64,000 bases of DNA, taken from NCBI GenBank assembly GCA_034440615.1, contig JAOTOM010001520.1:1-64000 (forward strand), written 5' to 3'. The stretch's first letter is position 1. Every line of letters starts with the position of its first letter. The notes beneath the pieces were generated by a model. That model saw only the letters and a program-made list of their open reading frames with translations, did not search any database and was not told the origin of the DNA. A program made the translations under genes and the position numbers. Positions 1 to 12,238 of this stretch are shown piece by piece. This DNA is from Ashinkailepas kermadecensis (Eukaryota; Arthropoda; Thecostraca; Neolepadidae).

Positions 1-1555
1 CATAAACACACGTTGAGCTTTGTAAGCTGACATTCTCCTGACTACAGACATTGATAAACATGGTGTTTTCTTATATCATCATACCAAGCTATGGATAATG
101 CAATATTATCCATAGAACCAGTTCAAACCAGAAGCTTACATTTTCTGTGCGTTTCGCATGCGACTTGAACAAAAATAAAACAGTCAGGCTGAGCTTCTTC
201 ATTTTGTTTAAACACGAAATTCCTGATGGCAGTCAGGTGTGCTGCGTGCAAAGTGCTTTCTTCTTTTTTTTTTTACAGACTTCGCGTGGCAATGGTACAT
301 CTGCTATAAATGGCAGGTATAAAACATCGAGAGATTCCTCTGATTCCATTTGAAATTATACGAAGCGTTCCACACGAAATGCGCCGAAGCCGGCGTGTCT
401 ACGGAAAATCTCAATGTGTACGTGCACAAGTAGGTGTCCTATTGGAAGGCCTGAAAAACAAACGAGAATAGAAGAAAAAAACAACAACAACCAGAAAACA
501 AATAAACAACCGAAAATTTAATCGCTCGGGTTACATCTGTTTCGATCATCATTAGCGACGGGTTTTCGCACACCAGCAGGTCGATCCTCGAGCAAAATTC
601 AGAGGTCGTTACAATGTCGCTTTTGTCAGCACCAACTTACGAGGTGTATATCTAAGGATCGTAGCCCACTGCAACGATCTAAATAAGATAAGCTAGAGAA
701 ACAGACCTCAACACATTATGTACGCTCAAGTTTCGTCTTTTTCTGTATGCCTACAAAGTTGTACGAGTTACGATTGCTAAGTTATTCGCTTTATACTTTC
801 AACCCGGCGCGATGTCGTGAGTATGTTCACAAAACATGCTCCCAAAGTCGGCACATGAAGTGAGGTTTCCCCCGGGCTAAAACCGGCTGCCGATAGCCAT
901 TGTGCCCAACAAAAAGCACGCCATGGGGAAGCTGTCCGACTTTATCCATGACCGCTGTGCACACTTTTTGCCATGTATTGTGTATGTTGTCACTACCTAG
1001 AGCGAGGGTCATAAAGCCCAGCGAATAACTTAGCAATTGAAGTGATACAACATTCACAGGTTCACCAAAAACCGACGATACTTCGATGTACATAATGTGC
1101 TAATGTCGTTCGCTCAGCTCTCTTGTTGTAAAAAGCTGCTACGGGACCATGAACCTCGTGTTTAAAACCCGTAAGCTACGATAGCAAAAAGATCACTACT
1201 GTCGCCACCTCTAAATTTTGTCGGATCGACGTGCAATTGTGCATGCATTCTTCCGTTGTCAAGGGTAATTGAAGCAAGATGCATCGCGAAGGATTTGTTT
1301 TGCTTGATTGTTAGAGGCACACCCTAGTGCACAAAGGACGGGGTCTAAAGTTGTTCATGTTCAATTATTGCTACTGTCGTCAAGTATTAATCATGTTCTA
1401 TTATTTATGTAGTGTTTCATGTCTTCCATTTCCAAGTTTAAAGTGAAGTGTCATACATCCGAGGAGAAATGAAGCCATATGCATGTGTTGAGTTTTTGGT
1501 GTACATTTTTGGTGTTGTCTCAGTCCGACCACCTTTACCTCCGCCCCATCAACAC
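1..1555. other. No gene recognised
   Basis: This stretch is moderately AT-rich and mostly unique-looking. It has short homopolymer runs, including a T run near 263 and an A/C-rich patch near 474-510. The short reading frames present (68 and 88 codons) show no recognisable domain, signal peptide or splice context. Nothing else is supported here. Confidence 0.6.
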
Positions 1556-1690
1556 TTTGTTCTTTCAACATGGAACCATGTGAGGAGGGCCCTATCAACC
1601 AAATTGGCAACACACATTGTCTCCATGCATTCGGCCCACCAATATTTATTTCTTCTAATTTCTCCATCCATGATTTGGGGTGAAGGTTGC
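1556..1690 (-). repeat. Diverged interspersed repeat (GGTTGGYGGGGC family)
   Basis: Read on the minus strand, this segment has the series 'ggcc(c)aatgcat', 'ccaatttggttg' and 'ggttccatg'. The same order recurs near 19490-19560 and 31346-31430, and a weaker version near 48646-48770. The shared order of short blocks at four places suggests one old interspersed repeat family. The element ends are not resolved and no coding sequence is visible. Confidence 0.4.
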
Positions 1691-2235
1691 AGTGAAAATG
1701 TAGCGAATTGGCCCCTGTTAATTGGTCAGCTGTATCCTCCAGTGAACTGGACCCACCGAAGAGTTGGCGACAGGATTTCACCGCTGTTATCAAATACCGC
1801 ATTTTCCCGAAGTTGATCCGACCACATGCCAAATAATATCAGGTGGATCCCGGATCCCAAATACCACAGCGGTGGCAACGTCTATGATAAAAGCTAACAA
1901 TGGTGCTACATTGCACGACTAAATTATAAAACGGCAAGTTCGCTACGAATTCAAATCAAATCCTTATCGGGCAAAACCACTTCTATGTTTTGAAACAGGT
2001 GGTTGACATTTAACTTTCACCGGACCCATAGCCCCTGCGACTCGCGGAATTCCCAGAGCTGAAATCTGGCTAAGCCATTGTGAATGCAGCTCTCTCGAAA
2101 ATGACAGTAGCGAGCATGGACTGGTCTGAGAAGAGGGACATGTAGACTAGTACTTCGATATTTTTCAGGCGATGTTCAGTTAAAAGTACAGTTATGGTCT
2201 TAGCGATACTATTCACGATATTGTAGGTCCTAACT
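1691..2235. other. No gene recognised
   Basis: This is non-repetitive sequence with no reading frame of recognisable product. I see nothing to annotate. Confidence 0.5.
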
Positions 2236-2238
2236 TTT

Positions 2239-2850
2239 CTTCTCCAGTGGTATAAATATTACGGCAGCTGCGTGGGAAATGACCCTCAAATTCCACAATT
2301 GGGGATAGGACTTGGACAATTTTCGCCCAAAAGCGACCTGAATGCAATCACTTTTCCGTCGGATACTTTGTCTCACAATCATTTGTCCGACCACATGATT
2401 TTTGGGGGGCAGCGGTCCTATGCTAAAGAAGCCCCCATCAGTGGGACTAGCATATTAAGACGCCACACAGGCGATTATCACAGACACAAAAGACCGCACA
2501 GACGCACCAATTATGACATAAGACATACACACTGCTCTCGGATGTCAAAGGGAGTTCTCGTTACTGACCGTCAGGCGACGGTCCTCGGCATTCACGATAA
2601 ACATGTATGGTGAACATGAGACGATACAAACACTGTCCAAGGTCCTCTCGATGTCCTCGGTATTGCAATTCACACTGGAGGCCAACGATTGGTTGTTTCT
2701 TCCCAAATCGACCCTCCATCTTACTCGGCAGATCTTGCTCTATCACAGATAAGAAATCGATGCTTCTCCAGTGGAAACAAAAGGGTGTCCTCGTTAGTGA
2801 CTGCCAGGCCATAGTCCTCGCTTGTCACGGTAAACACGTGTGTGTGTAAA
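2239..2850. repeat. Diverged direct duplication
   Basis: A ~70-base block at about 2540-2612 (ending near 'cacgataaacatgtatgg') recurs in diverged form at about 2776-2845 (ending near 'cacggtaaacacgtgtg'). The phrase 'cttctccagtgg' also occurs at both 2239 and 2764. This looks like an old partial tandem duplication. The reading frames over it are not recognisable. Confidence 0.45.
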
Positions 2851-3165
2851 AGGTGTCACTTTGATAACCTTGATGTCACAACCGCATACCCTTTGCCGCT
2901 AGGTGGACGCGTCCGTGTCGCGACGGCTTCCACCTGCCGTCCATATGTCACCCACGCATGTGCAGGTTGAGTTTTTCTGTTTTTTTTTCTGCTTATTTGG
3001 TGTTTGTAGGTGCGTGTTTTTCCTCATTTTGTTTTCTAGCAGTGGAGGTGCTAAGTGGCTTTTGTCGAGTTGTCGGTCGAAACATCGCAGCATAGCTTAA
3101 CATTTTTTTACTGGAACAATTTCCTGGAGAGTGAAGATTAATTTTACTTTTATCCGTCCACAATT
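2851..3165. other. No gene recognised
   Basis: The segment holds a T-rich stretch around 2973-3040 and no recognisable gene. The 64-65 codon frames on both strands are featureless. Confidence 0.5.
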
Positions 3166-3167
3166 AT

Positions 3168-3352
3168 AATGTAAAACATAAAACAACGTAAAACAACGTA
3201 AAACGTAAAACAACGTAAAACGTAAAGCAACGTAAACCGTAGAACAACGTGAGACGTAAAACAACGTAAAACGTAAAATAACGTAAAACGTAAAACAACG
3301 TAAAACGTAAAACAACGTAAAACAACGCTAAACGTAAAACAACGTTAAAAAG
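3168..3352 (+). repeat. Short-unit tandem array, GTAAAACAAC/GTAAAACGTAAAA
   Basis: About 180 bases are made of alternating 'gtaaaacaac' and 'gtaaaac' units, 17 bp when paired, with scattered point changes. The minus-strand frames over it encode only a low-complexity Phe/Tyr/Val/Leu string. They are by-products of the repeat, not genes. Confidence 0.85.
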
Positions 3353-3975
3353 TAAACGATTACCCAGAGGTGCCATCGGACGTAGGTGAGTCGATTTGCC
3401 TTGCAATTCATAACGTAAAACTGCTACCCAGAGGTACAGCAGACGTAGATGAGCCGAATTGCAAAAATCCGTACCAACCTCACGCACAACCCTGCATGAA
3501 AACATGCTGCTACTAACCCACTGCTAACAACTAACACATGGCAGTCGGCGTGATAAGCGGTGTGGACAATTACCTCCTTACCGGTTTACCGCAAAGTAAA
3601 GATCCCTCAGCAATCTTCGACAAGTGTATGCTAATGCCGGAACACTGGCAAAACCAACTTCCTCGCCAGCCCTTCCCCACATCAAATACAAATTATCGTG
3701 CTGGAGGAGTAAAGTAAACTACAAAAAAAAGCTAAACATCCGGGAGATGTATCCACCCAGCATCCACCTTCAGCTCCTTAACGTCGCATACACTATAACG
3801 TAAGACTCCCTTAGCGTAAACGTACACTTGCTTTAAACATGTTTGCAAAACCCACTCTCTTCAAAGACGGAGCAAACGACCTATATGATTCAGCACGCCT
3901 CTAAACTAACTCACCCTGATGCACAATGTATCGCGCGATATGATCCGAAACAGCGCTCTACAATTCTACTTTGTC
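3353..3975. other. No gene recognised
   Basis: The sequence after the array is non-repetitive apart from two diverged copies of 'acccagaggt...gacgtag.tgag' near 3361 and 3426, about 65 bp apart. No gene is recognisable. Confidence 0.5.
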
Positions 3976-4059
3976 ACAATGGTACTTCTGGGCGCAATAT
4001 GACCATAGTTGTCGACGCGCCCTAAAGCCCAAATAACTAACTAACTAACAATGGTACTT
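3976..4059 (+). mobile_element. Very short retroposed LINE/SINE 3' tail with 12-bp target duplication
   Basis: A 60-base insert (3988-4047) ends in GCGCCCTAAAGCCCAAA followed by (TAAC)n. It is flanked by perfect 12-bp direct repeats ACAATGGTACTT at 3976-3987 and 4048-4059. The same 3' sequence and (TAAC)n tail occur at 12251-12289 with a different target duplication. A microsatellite tail plus variable target duplication is the hallmark of target-primed reverse transcription. The source element is not in the window in recognisable form. Confidence 0.8.
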
Positions 4060-4091
4060 GGGTTAATAACACATACACTTGCACCACAACG

Positions 4092-4372
4092 TTTACACGT
4101 CGCGCTCTCAGCGGGCCCGGAACGTTTATTCGTCGCGCTCTCAGCGGGCCCGGAACGTTTACACGTCGCGCTCTCAGCGGGCCCGGAACGTTTACACGTC
4201 GCGCTCTCAGCGGGCCCGGAACGTTTACACGTCGCGCTCTCAGCGGGCCCGGAACGTTTACACGTCGCGCTCTCAGCGGGCCCGGAACGTTTACACGTCG
4301 CGCTCAGCGGGCCCGGAACGTCGCGCTCCAGCGGGCCCGTTTATACGTCGCGCTCTCAGCAGGCCCGGAACT
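4092..4372 (+). repeat. 33-bp GC-rich minisatellite
   Basis: About eight units of 33 bp contain 'cgtcgcgctctcagcgggcccggaacg'-type sequence. A few units are shortened toward the right end (near 4300-4345). Because 33 is a multiple of three, one frame reads as an 11-residue peptide repeat (ALSAGPERLHV). A second frame is also open and highly basic. I regard both as by-products. Confidence 0.9.
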
Positions 4373-4427
4373 TTTTGCATGACGAGCTTAATGACGCCTC
4401 ATGCTTGATGACTCATGCTTGAGCGAA

Positions 4428-4540
4428 AATCCGGCGTCGCTCCACGGCGCACTTTTTCGCTCCACGGCGCACTTTTTCGCTCCATGTGCACTTTTTCGCT
4501 CCATGTGCACTTTTTCGCTCCATGTGCACTTTTCGCGAAA
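4428..4540 (+). repeat. ~20-bp tandem array CGCTCCAYGKSCACTTTTT
   Basis: Five to six units of about 20 bp follow the 33-bp array after a short spacer. Two units are of the 'ccacggcgcac' type and three of the 'ccatgtgcac' type. Adjacent units are nearly identical, so the type changes once along the array. Confidence 0.85.
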
Positions 4541-5330
4541 TGGAAATGCTGTCATGTGTCCATGACGCTGGTGAGCCGAACTGTATGAGCCGGAGGGAAG
4601 GGGTAGTGAATGAGACCGCTGACGTAATCAGTCGTACACTTCCTGGTATCCCAAAATATTGTGGTCAAATTCGCCAGGGCCAGAACTGTGATTCGAATGG
4701 GAAACCTGTACGACGCGGGCGAGACAAGGTGCTCGAGTAGCGGAAGCAGCATACGGAGCGATATTTCGCCCAGTAAAGTGCGAATAATCGAGTGAGGTGA
4801 GGGTAAGGATACATTTACCTGTGCCATCATGTTGCATTCATATTTACTTATGGGTAACGTAATCAAGTTTAATCTGATATAAACCAACATCAACTAATAT
4901 TTTCTATTCTAGCAAATCTTGCACCAGAAACATAATCTGCAGGTCGTGATGTCATCCGTACGTCACGTCCCGACCGGCGCCGTCTGCCCCGGTTGCATCG
5001 AGCTTACTCCATCATTCGCGTCCAATGATGAGTGTGCGCGATATATGTGGCGCAAAGGTGGAAACTAAGCATTCTCGATATGAATAACTATTGAATGAAC
5101 TGCATGAAGTGTTGAATATCCCCTTAATCACGTCTGAGAAACGCCAGGTCAAGGATGAATAAATTATGGCACGGAGAACAGCAGTGCGACATGGATGTCG
5201 CAGTTCACTGTCATCAACCGAAAGCTAAGCACGGGCGCAGACACGAGTTGTCGCGTCTTCCGAATCACGTTCATAAACATGGTACTTTGAAAAAATCCAA
5301 AATTCTCAAAACATCTTAAAGCACAAATTT
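4541..5330. other. No gene recognised
   Basis: The reading frames here (84, 113 and 69 codons) overlap on opposite strands and show no domain. Nothing else is supported. Confidence 0.5.
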
Positions 5331-5490
5331 ACCGACAAATCGCACCTGGGCCGGATAAATTACAACTGGGCCCCACATATCGTGCCGAATCTCCCAATAT
5401 CGCACTAGGTGCCAATAAATCCCTGTCTAGGACCCAAATAAAATCAGCGAGGAACGGAAGATCGCACCGGGATCTATCTGCCATACTAAT
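5331..5490 (+). repeat. Fragment of the GGGCCCC/ATCGCR family body
   Basis: The segment repeats short phrases of the form 'atcgcacctgggcc' and 'caactgggccccacat' every ~30 bases. This is the pattern of the bodies of elements A (8940-10500) and B (34980-36600). I read it as a small detached fragment of that family. Confidence 0.5.
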
Positions 5491-5834
5491 TATGTGACAA
5501 ATTATGTACCTCAAAAACTCCTGAGTTGAAATTTTGGCAGTCTTTCTAATATGGTAGAGGAATGTTCCTTGGGAACAAGATCTCGGGATGTAAAAAGCTC
5601 GGCAGATACTAAAGTACTGAAAGTTAGCCGATTTTCACTGAAACATATATCACAGCCGAACAATGGCATCCTGTCTCATAAAACGTATACCACTGGAATT
5701 TCCACAGGAAAACTCCATGAAAGCTTTCCACAGGAAAGCTCTACCTACGAGTAGAAATTCGGAGCTCTATCTTCACAACATGGAAGAAAAACAGTTTTTA
5801 GTACAAAAGTAACCGAAAGCTTTTTCCGACACTT
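5491..5834. other. No gene recognised
   Basis: Non-repetitive sequence. The 67-codon frame at 5551-5754 is not recognisable. Confidence 0.5.
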
Positions 5835-6092
5835 AAATGTGCTCCATTCCCAATAAAAGGTACACCATTCGACTCATCGTACCAATCTTCATCCGGTTAA
5901 ACAACTTTCATGACCCAGGATTGATCTCCACGTGAAGAAGGGTAAAAACCAATAAAAAATCCCTGAATGCATTTTTGACCTTTAAATGTTCCAATCACAA
6001 TGAAAGGTACAGCATTCGACACGTACCAGTCTACGTCCGGCTGATCACATTTCATGGCCCACGGTTGACCTCCATGTGACCCCGACAACATG
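5835..6092. repeat. Two-copy tandem duplication, ~150-bp period
   Basis: Copy one (about 5835-5940) and copy two (about 5987-6090) share the order 'aaaggtaca.cattcgac', 'taccagtct.c.tccgg', 'catttcatg.cccac.g', 'ttgacctccatgtga'. Divergence is roughly one base in five, so the duplication is old. Confidence 0.7.
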
Positions 6093-6720
6093 ACGCATAC
6101 TTCCCCTCAAACCCTTGGGAAGCGAATTTCGAGGCCTGGGAGGATTCCAGTGAAGCATGATAAGCTCTGATTGGTTTGAAACTGCTCGGATTGGTGCTGT
6201 AAACGCTAGTCTACACGCGTAACAGCTGACAGCATTTGTCTCACCCAATAAATGGGTTGCAACTCGTGACGACAGTGGTACGTTTTTTTTTCGTCTGGCC
6301 ACTGTAGGGGATCATTAATGATACATCTTGGATGATACCAAGATACCTTTACTTTACACGGTACACCAAAGTTCGCCTTCAAGCCTTGGTGACGTCACAG
6401 CTTTTTCCTCTGAAATGGCAGAAATTGGTCGAAACTAGTCATTTCCTGCATAGTTTTGTACGTTATATTTTTTCTGGACAAAACTGAGGACCACCCTGTA
6501 TTTATATTTTGTATGCTGGCGCAGCTAGGTATAGTCTGGGAATATTTTCATTGAGGCGTTTGATTGAGGCAAGACAATATCACCCAATCGGCAATAACAG
6601 TAATACAGTAATTAAGTGTTTGAAGTTGCCAATTTCCTGTCTCCCTCCTTGAAAAATAGAATTTGGTATAAGGGCAGTAATTACCAGGGTGGGAATTAAG
6701 GCACTTCTTAAGAGATCTGT
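6093..6720. other. No gene recognised
   Basis: Nothing coding is recognisable. The sequence leads into the left side of mosaic element A. I could not find a left terminus for A here. Confidence 0.5.
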
Positions 6721-6734
6721 TCTAAGTCTTAGTA

Positions 6735-7570
6735 AAGGAGGCCCCCAGGACGAAAGACACAGTCCATGCGCCCCTACACTCCAACAATCAACCAACCAGC
6801 CCCAGGACGAAAAGGATGCACCAAAGGACGAAAAGGATGCCCCAAAGACGTAGAACAGAGATTGGGATGAGGTCCCCAGGACGAAAAGGAGGCCCCCAGG
6901 ACGAAAAGGAAGCCACCAGGATGAAAGGGATGCCCCTAAGACGTAGAACAGAGATTGTGAGGTGGCCCCCAGGACGAAAAGGAGGCCCCCAGGACGAAAG
7001 ACGCAGTCCATGCGCCCCTACACTCCAACAATCAACCAACCAACCCCAGGACGAAAAGGATGCACCAAAGGACGAAAAGGATGCCCCAAAGACGTAAAAC
7101 AGAGATTGGGATGAGGTCCCCAGGACGAAAAGGAGGCCCCCAGGACGAAAAAGGAGGCCCCAGGACGAAAAGGAGGCCCCTAAGACGTAGAACAGAGATT
7201 GTGAGGTGGCCCCCAGGACGAAAAGGAGGCCACCAGGACGAAAAGGAGGCCCCTAAGACGTAGAACAGAGATTGTGAGATGGCCCCCAGGACGAAAAAGA
7301 GGCCCCCAGGACGAAAAGGATGCCCCATAACGCAAGGATGCCCCAAGACGTAGAACAGAGATTGGGAGGAGGCCCCCAGGACTAAAAGGAGGCCCCGGAG
7401 GACGAAAAGGACGTAGGACTAGACGTAGAACAGATAACAGAGATAAGAAGGTAGCCCCCAGGACGAAAAGGAGGCTCCAGGACGAAAAGGAGATCCCAGC
7501 ACGAAAAGGAGGCCCTCAGGACGGAAAGGATGCCACCGAGACGGGCAAGAAGCCACCCAGGTTAGACGAA
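6735..7570 (+). repeat. GGAGGCCCCCAGGACGAAAA tandem array with higher-order structure
   Basis: Units of about 17-20 bp ('ccccaggacgaaaaggaggc') are grouped into longer blocks. Each block ends with 'gacgtagaacagagattg'. One block of roughly 245 bp, starting 'ccccaggacgaaaggatgc' with 'tacactccaacaatcaacc' upstream, is present twice (about 6775-7015 and 7018-7265) with few differences. The array therefore has at least two levels of periodicity. Confidence 0.85.
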
Positions 7571-8935
7571 AAGGCTTCCGATGGGTGGCATGATATTCTT
7601 AAGTTGGAAAATGAGGCCCCAAAGACGGAACAGGATGCCTCTGCAATATAAAATTAAGACCTGATAGGGGAGACTTCTCCGGACGCAATAGGGGCCCCAA
7701 GACGGGTAAGAAGGTTTCCACAGGAATGAGAGAAGGCCACCGAGACCAGCCAGATGAGGCCCATATTTTGGAAGAGGAGGAACCTGGAAGATAAGATCTA
7801 GGACTAGGACGCAAAAGCACCCTGCTAAGAGGATAATGAGGCTCCAGACACAGATAAGGAGGCCCCCATGACGTGAGAGGAGGCCCCTAATTTGAAAAAA
7901 TGAGTCACCTAGGAGAGGGTAGGAGTCCCCAGAAATCAAGAGAGTGTCAAAAATGGCACGGAGGAAACCAGGATTGCAAAAGAGGCTCCAACACCGCAAA
8001 GGAGGCCCCAGAATATGAGAGGAGGCCCTAAGACGGAACAGGAAGGAAGATATGAGATGAGGTTTCGGAGACGCAAAAGCAGGCCCCAAACGGGTGAGGT
8101 TCCACTGAGATAGAAAAGGATGATCAAGAGACGTGGCAGGAGGCACCTAATTCGGAAGAGAACGACACAAGATTGAAAACGAGACCCCATGATGAACGAG
8201 GAGGCCCCTAAAGAGATGGCTCCCAAGCGGAAAAGAAGGCTCGAAGACGGCTAAGAAGGTCCCCGGGAAATAACACGGCCACTAAGATAGGAAAGGTTGC
8301 CAGTAATTTAGCAGAGGCGGCGCCTGGGAGAGAAGAGGAGTCCACCAGGAGATAAGAGACCACCCCTAAGATGGGTAAGGATCGAATCCAGAGCGCAGAG
8401 CAGGAGAACGCAGAGCAGCAGGCCCCCAAGACGTGAGAGGAGGCCGCTAATTTGAAAAAGAAGGCCTCTAGAAGAGAAATGAGGCACCTGCCGGACTCGG
8501 GAAGGAGTAGGTCTCTAGGACCAAATGAGGTCCCGAAGACCGGAAAGAGTTCCCAGGAAATGAGAGGAGGCCCTTAAGATGGGAGTGATAGCAGGTATGG
8601 AAGGAAGTGAGGTTTCCAAAATTGAAGATCCCTCAAGACGGGTAAGGCTTTGTTAGGATAAAGGAGGAGGCAAACGAGGCGTGGCAAGAGGCCCTAATTT
8701 GGCAGAAAATGCCCTCGAAGATGAGAGGAAGCCCCATGCCATGTTAAAGGGGCCCCAGAATGCAAGAGGAGGCCCTCCAAGACGGGAGAGGAGGACCATT
8801 GAATATGGAGGAGGGTAGGACACACAAGGAGACATCGAAAACCGGTAAAAAGGTTCTAGGAAATGAGACGACGCGACAGGAGGCCTATAATTTGCAAGAA
8901 GAACCCCCTAAGAAATAGTAAGAGTCGAGTCTGGG
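7571..8935 (+). repeat. Degenerate purine-rich ~30-bp array
   Basis: Diverged 'gaggcccc.aa.acg..agaggaggcc' phrases continue for 1.4 kb. The same sequence in the same order makes up 33990-34975 of copy B, for example 'gatatgagatgaggtttcggagacgcaaaagcag' type segments in both. Minus-strand frames here encode only low-complexity Leu/Ser/Pro/Gly strings. Confidence 0.75.
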
Positions 8936-9784
8936 TATTTTAAAATGACGATATGGGCCCCGAAAGATCCGGCCGGGGCCCCCGCAAATTACGCTCAGCC
9001 TGGGGTACCAAAATTCACGCGCGGACCACGAGAATCATGCCAGGGGCACGACAGGTCGTACCGTGCCCCAACAGTCTCATTGGGACCAAAACAAATGAAG
9101 CCGGAGCAACGAAGAACAATCCAGACATGAATAATCACTCTGTGGGCCCAACAATGACGCCAAAAGCCTCCAAAACGCATTGGACCCCAAAAAGTGTCGA
9201 GGCCGCTATAGCTCGCGCTAGGGATCCAAGAAAATGACGTCGGGGCCCAAAAGATCACATTGGACCCAAAAAGTCGCGTCGCAGCCTTTGAAAATCACAC
9301 TGGAGGCCCAGAAGGTCGCGCCGGGGCCCCAAAAGTTGCAGCTGTCCCCAAAATCAATTTTAACCGGAATGTCACTCTGGGACGGAAAAAACTCCTTCAG
9401 TGGCAGCAGTGCTACATCAAAGGGGCAAATGCCCCCCTCCATCCTGAGAGGGATAAGCTCCCAAGAATCGTGTCGGGGGCCTCAAAAATCGCGCTGGGGC
9501 CACCAAAATTCGCGTCGGTCCACCAGAATTCGCGTATGGGTCTCCAAATAAATACGGCGAGCCCCGGAAAACTCGTTCCGAAGCCCGACAAATTGCGACA
9601 GGAACCGCCAAAATCGCGTTGGGGCCACAGCTAAATACAACGCATCGCACAAACTCGAACCGGGCCCGCCAAATATCGCGCTTGGGACCCACAATTCCCA
9701 TCGGTAGTCCCGTCGAGGCTCTACAAAATTGCCGTCTAGGGCCACACGTAAGCACAGTGTGACGACAAACACAAACACAAATCA

Positions 9785-11775
9785 AGCTGGAGCCCTCCAA
9801 AATATGGATGGATTCCAACAACTAAATGCCCAGGTAAAAAAAATGGCTCTGGAGCACCGAACATATTATCAGATGCCTTCACAAATTGCGTACGGCACCG
9901 AAAAACAAACCGGATCTCGAACAATCGAGGTGGGATACAAAAACATGGCGCCAAGGGCTCGAGAAATCAGGCCGGGATTCTGACTTTAAAAATTTGATTT
10001 TAAAATAAAGAAAAGTTTCACAAAATCGTATTGAGCCCAGAAAACTGGGGTTGGGTCTCCGGAACCACGCGCCTGGGTGCGATAAGCCACTCTCGGACCT
10101 AGAAACATCGTACCGAAGCCCCAAAATTGTACTTGGGCCCCACAAGTGTGCGTCAAAAGCCCAAAATAAACACATCGGGACCCTAAGAGCACAACGGGGC
10201 CGAAAATACAACTGACCCTCCAAAGCGCACAGTCTCACAAAAAGCGACAGGGCCTTAACACAAGCGTTGCAGCCATAAATATACATACCGGTAGGTCTAA
10301 AAATACACCGAAAGCTCTCAAGGCACACAGGGGTCATGATAACGCACAATAGCCTGAAAAGGTGGCTGGGGCCGCAAAAGGCAACATGGTTCCAAAACAA
10401 ACAAAAAAGACCGGCGCTAAATAAACACATCGGGATCTTCGAAAACGCCCTGACACGTCAAAATCCTCGGTGTACAAAAATGCAACAAACCCTAAAACGA
10501 GCAGGGGGTTCGAAAATGCTTTAGGCCCCTAACAAAAATGGATTGGAGCCATAATACACAATCATAGACCAAGAAAGACGCAACGGGTAAAAAAAACGCC
10601 GAGGCTTGGCCTCGGTTCGGTATCCAATCTGGGAGGATAGCAGCAAAGATATGAAGTGCATCAAAGCTCAGCGGAAACCGCATTTCATAGCTACCAGAAA
10701 ATGTGGGAAGTAGGAAACTAATGATCGAATTTAATCAATCGACTTTTCGAAGCGAACGCCCAGGCGAATCATTCCATCACGCCAAATATGGTGCAAGTCT
10801 ATCATGTGGCAGCAATTAGCAAAACGCAGAAGGCCTAGCAGAAACCATAGCATCGCACGAAGTGTGGCGAATGCACCGAATACGAAAAATGGGTGTGCAC
10901 GTGCACTCACGTTGCCGTCGTGGCGACCGGGTGCTATGAACTGCAATGCCTGAAATTGTCAATTTTTTTATTTTAAAGTGGTGGTTAATACATTTTACTT
11001 TGAAGTTATGGGCCTAATACATCTTCTAAACCCTGCTCGTTTTAGGGCTTTGTTGCGTTTTTTTGTGCACCGAGTATTTTTTACGTGTCGGGGCGTTTTC
11101 GAAGATCCCAATGTGTTTATTTAGCTCCCGGTCGTTTTGTACGTTTTGGAACCATGTTGCCTTTCGTGGCCCCAGCCTCTTTTCCAGGACCTTGTGCGTT
11201 CTCATGGACCCTGTGCGCCTTGCGAGCTTGCAGTGTATTTTTCTTAGAGCTCCCGGTATGTTTATTTAGGGCTGCAACGCATGTTTTAAGGCCCTATCGC
11301 TTTTTGGGAGACTTTTGTGCGCTTTGGAGGGTTAGTTGTACTTTCTGGCAACGTTGTACTCTTAGGGTCCCGCTGTGTATATTTGGGGCTTCTGACACAC
11401 ATTTGTGGGGCCCCAGTATGATTTTGGGGCTTCGGTGCGATTTTTTATGGGTCCCAGGGCGACTTATCGCGCCCAGGTACGTGGTTCCGGAGACCCAACG
11501 CCAGCTTTCTGGGCTCAACGCGATTTTTGTGGATCTTTTCTGGGTTTTTTTATTAAAAGTCCGAATCCCAGCCTGATTTTTCGAACCTCTGACGCCAAGT
11601 ATCCCACCTCGATTTTTCGAGATCCGGTATGCTTTTCGAGTCATACGCAATTTTGAAGGCATCTTGAAAAGATGTTCGGTGCAACAGAGCCATTTTCCTG
11701 ACCCTGACATTTATTTGCTGGAATCTCTCCTTTTTTGGAGGGCTCCAGCTTGATTTTTTGGGATACCGATCCGGG
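9785..11775. repeat. Inverted duplication inside copy A (~740-bp arms)
   Basis: The arm at about 9785-10520 recurs as its reverse complement at about 11030-11770. For example 'ctgctcgttttagggttt' (reverse of 10480-10505) matches 11031-11052, and 'atgttcggtgc' with 'ggagggctccagcttga' is found in both orientations. The ~510-bp spacer holds the core at 10720-10980. Copy B has only the left arm and passes from the core straight to 'gtgtaatttcagcag' (37199). The right arm is therefore an extra segment in A, entering about 10982-11775. Confidence 0.8.
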
Positions 11776-12238
11776 TTTGTGGTACAGGTGTAATTTCAGC
11801 AGTGTGAGGTAACTTATCAAGGGATACCAAAAGAAAACCTTAGAACTGAGTGGTGGAGTTAGGGTTGAAATCCGACCAATCAGAAACCATAGTGGTAGAG
11901 TATGCCCCTCCACAGGACAATTTAGTTGATGACTAATTATATTATTTCGAAATGTACCCTTTGACAAAATAGCGGTCGAAATCCAAGGACTATTTAATGG
12001 GCGTAGGTGCCCTTCCCCCCCCCCTGCAAATCCGTTTGCCCCCTCCTGCTTGATGCAAATATAGGTACTCCACTGGTCCCTCAATAATTTTCCGAAACAT
12101 ACGCCCATGGGAAAAGCCAACATTGAGGGGACAAATTACCCCTCATAAGCATGCAATACAACATCCATGCCCCATATGAAATGGGATGAATGATGTTTTT
12201 AAATGCATTTTCTTCCAACAAACTTCTTTTCTGTTATT

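Noticed and set aside
4051..4422. Peptide repeat ALSAGPERLHV as a possible repetitive secreted protein
   Set aside because: The 33-bp unit is open in two frames and lacks a signal peptide, flanking coding sequence or conserved start.
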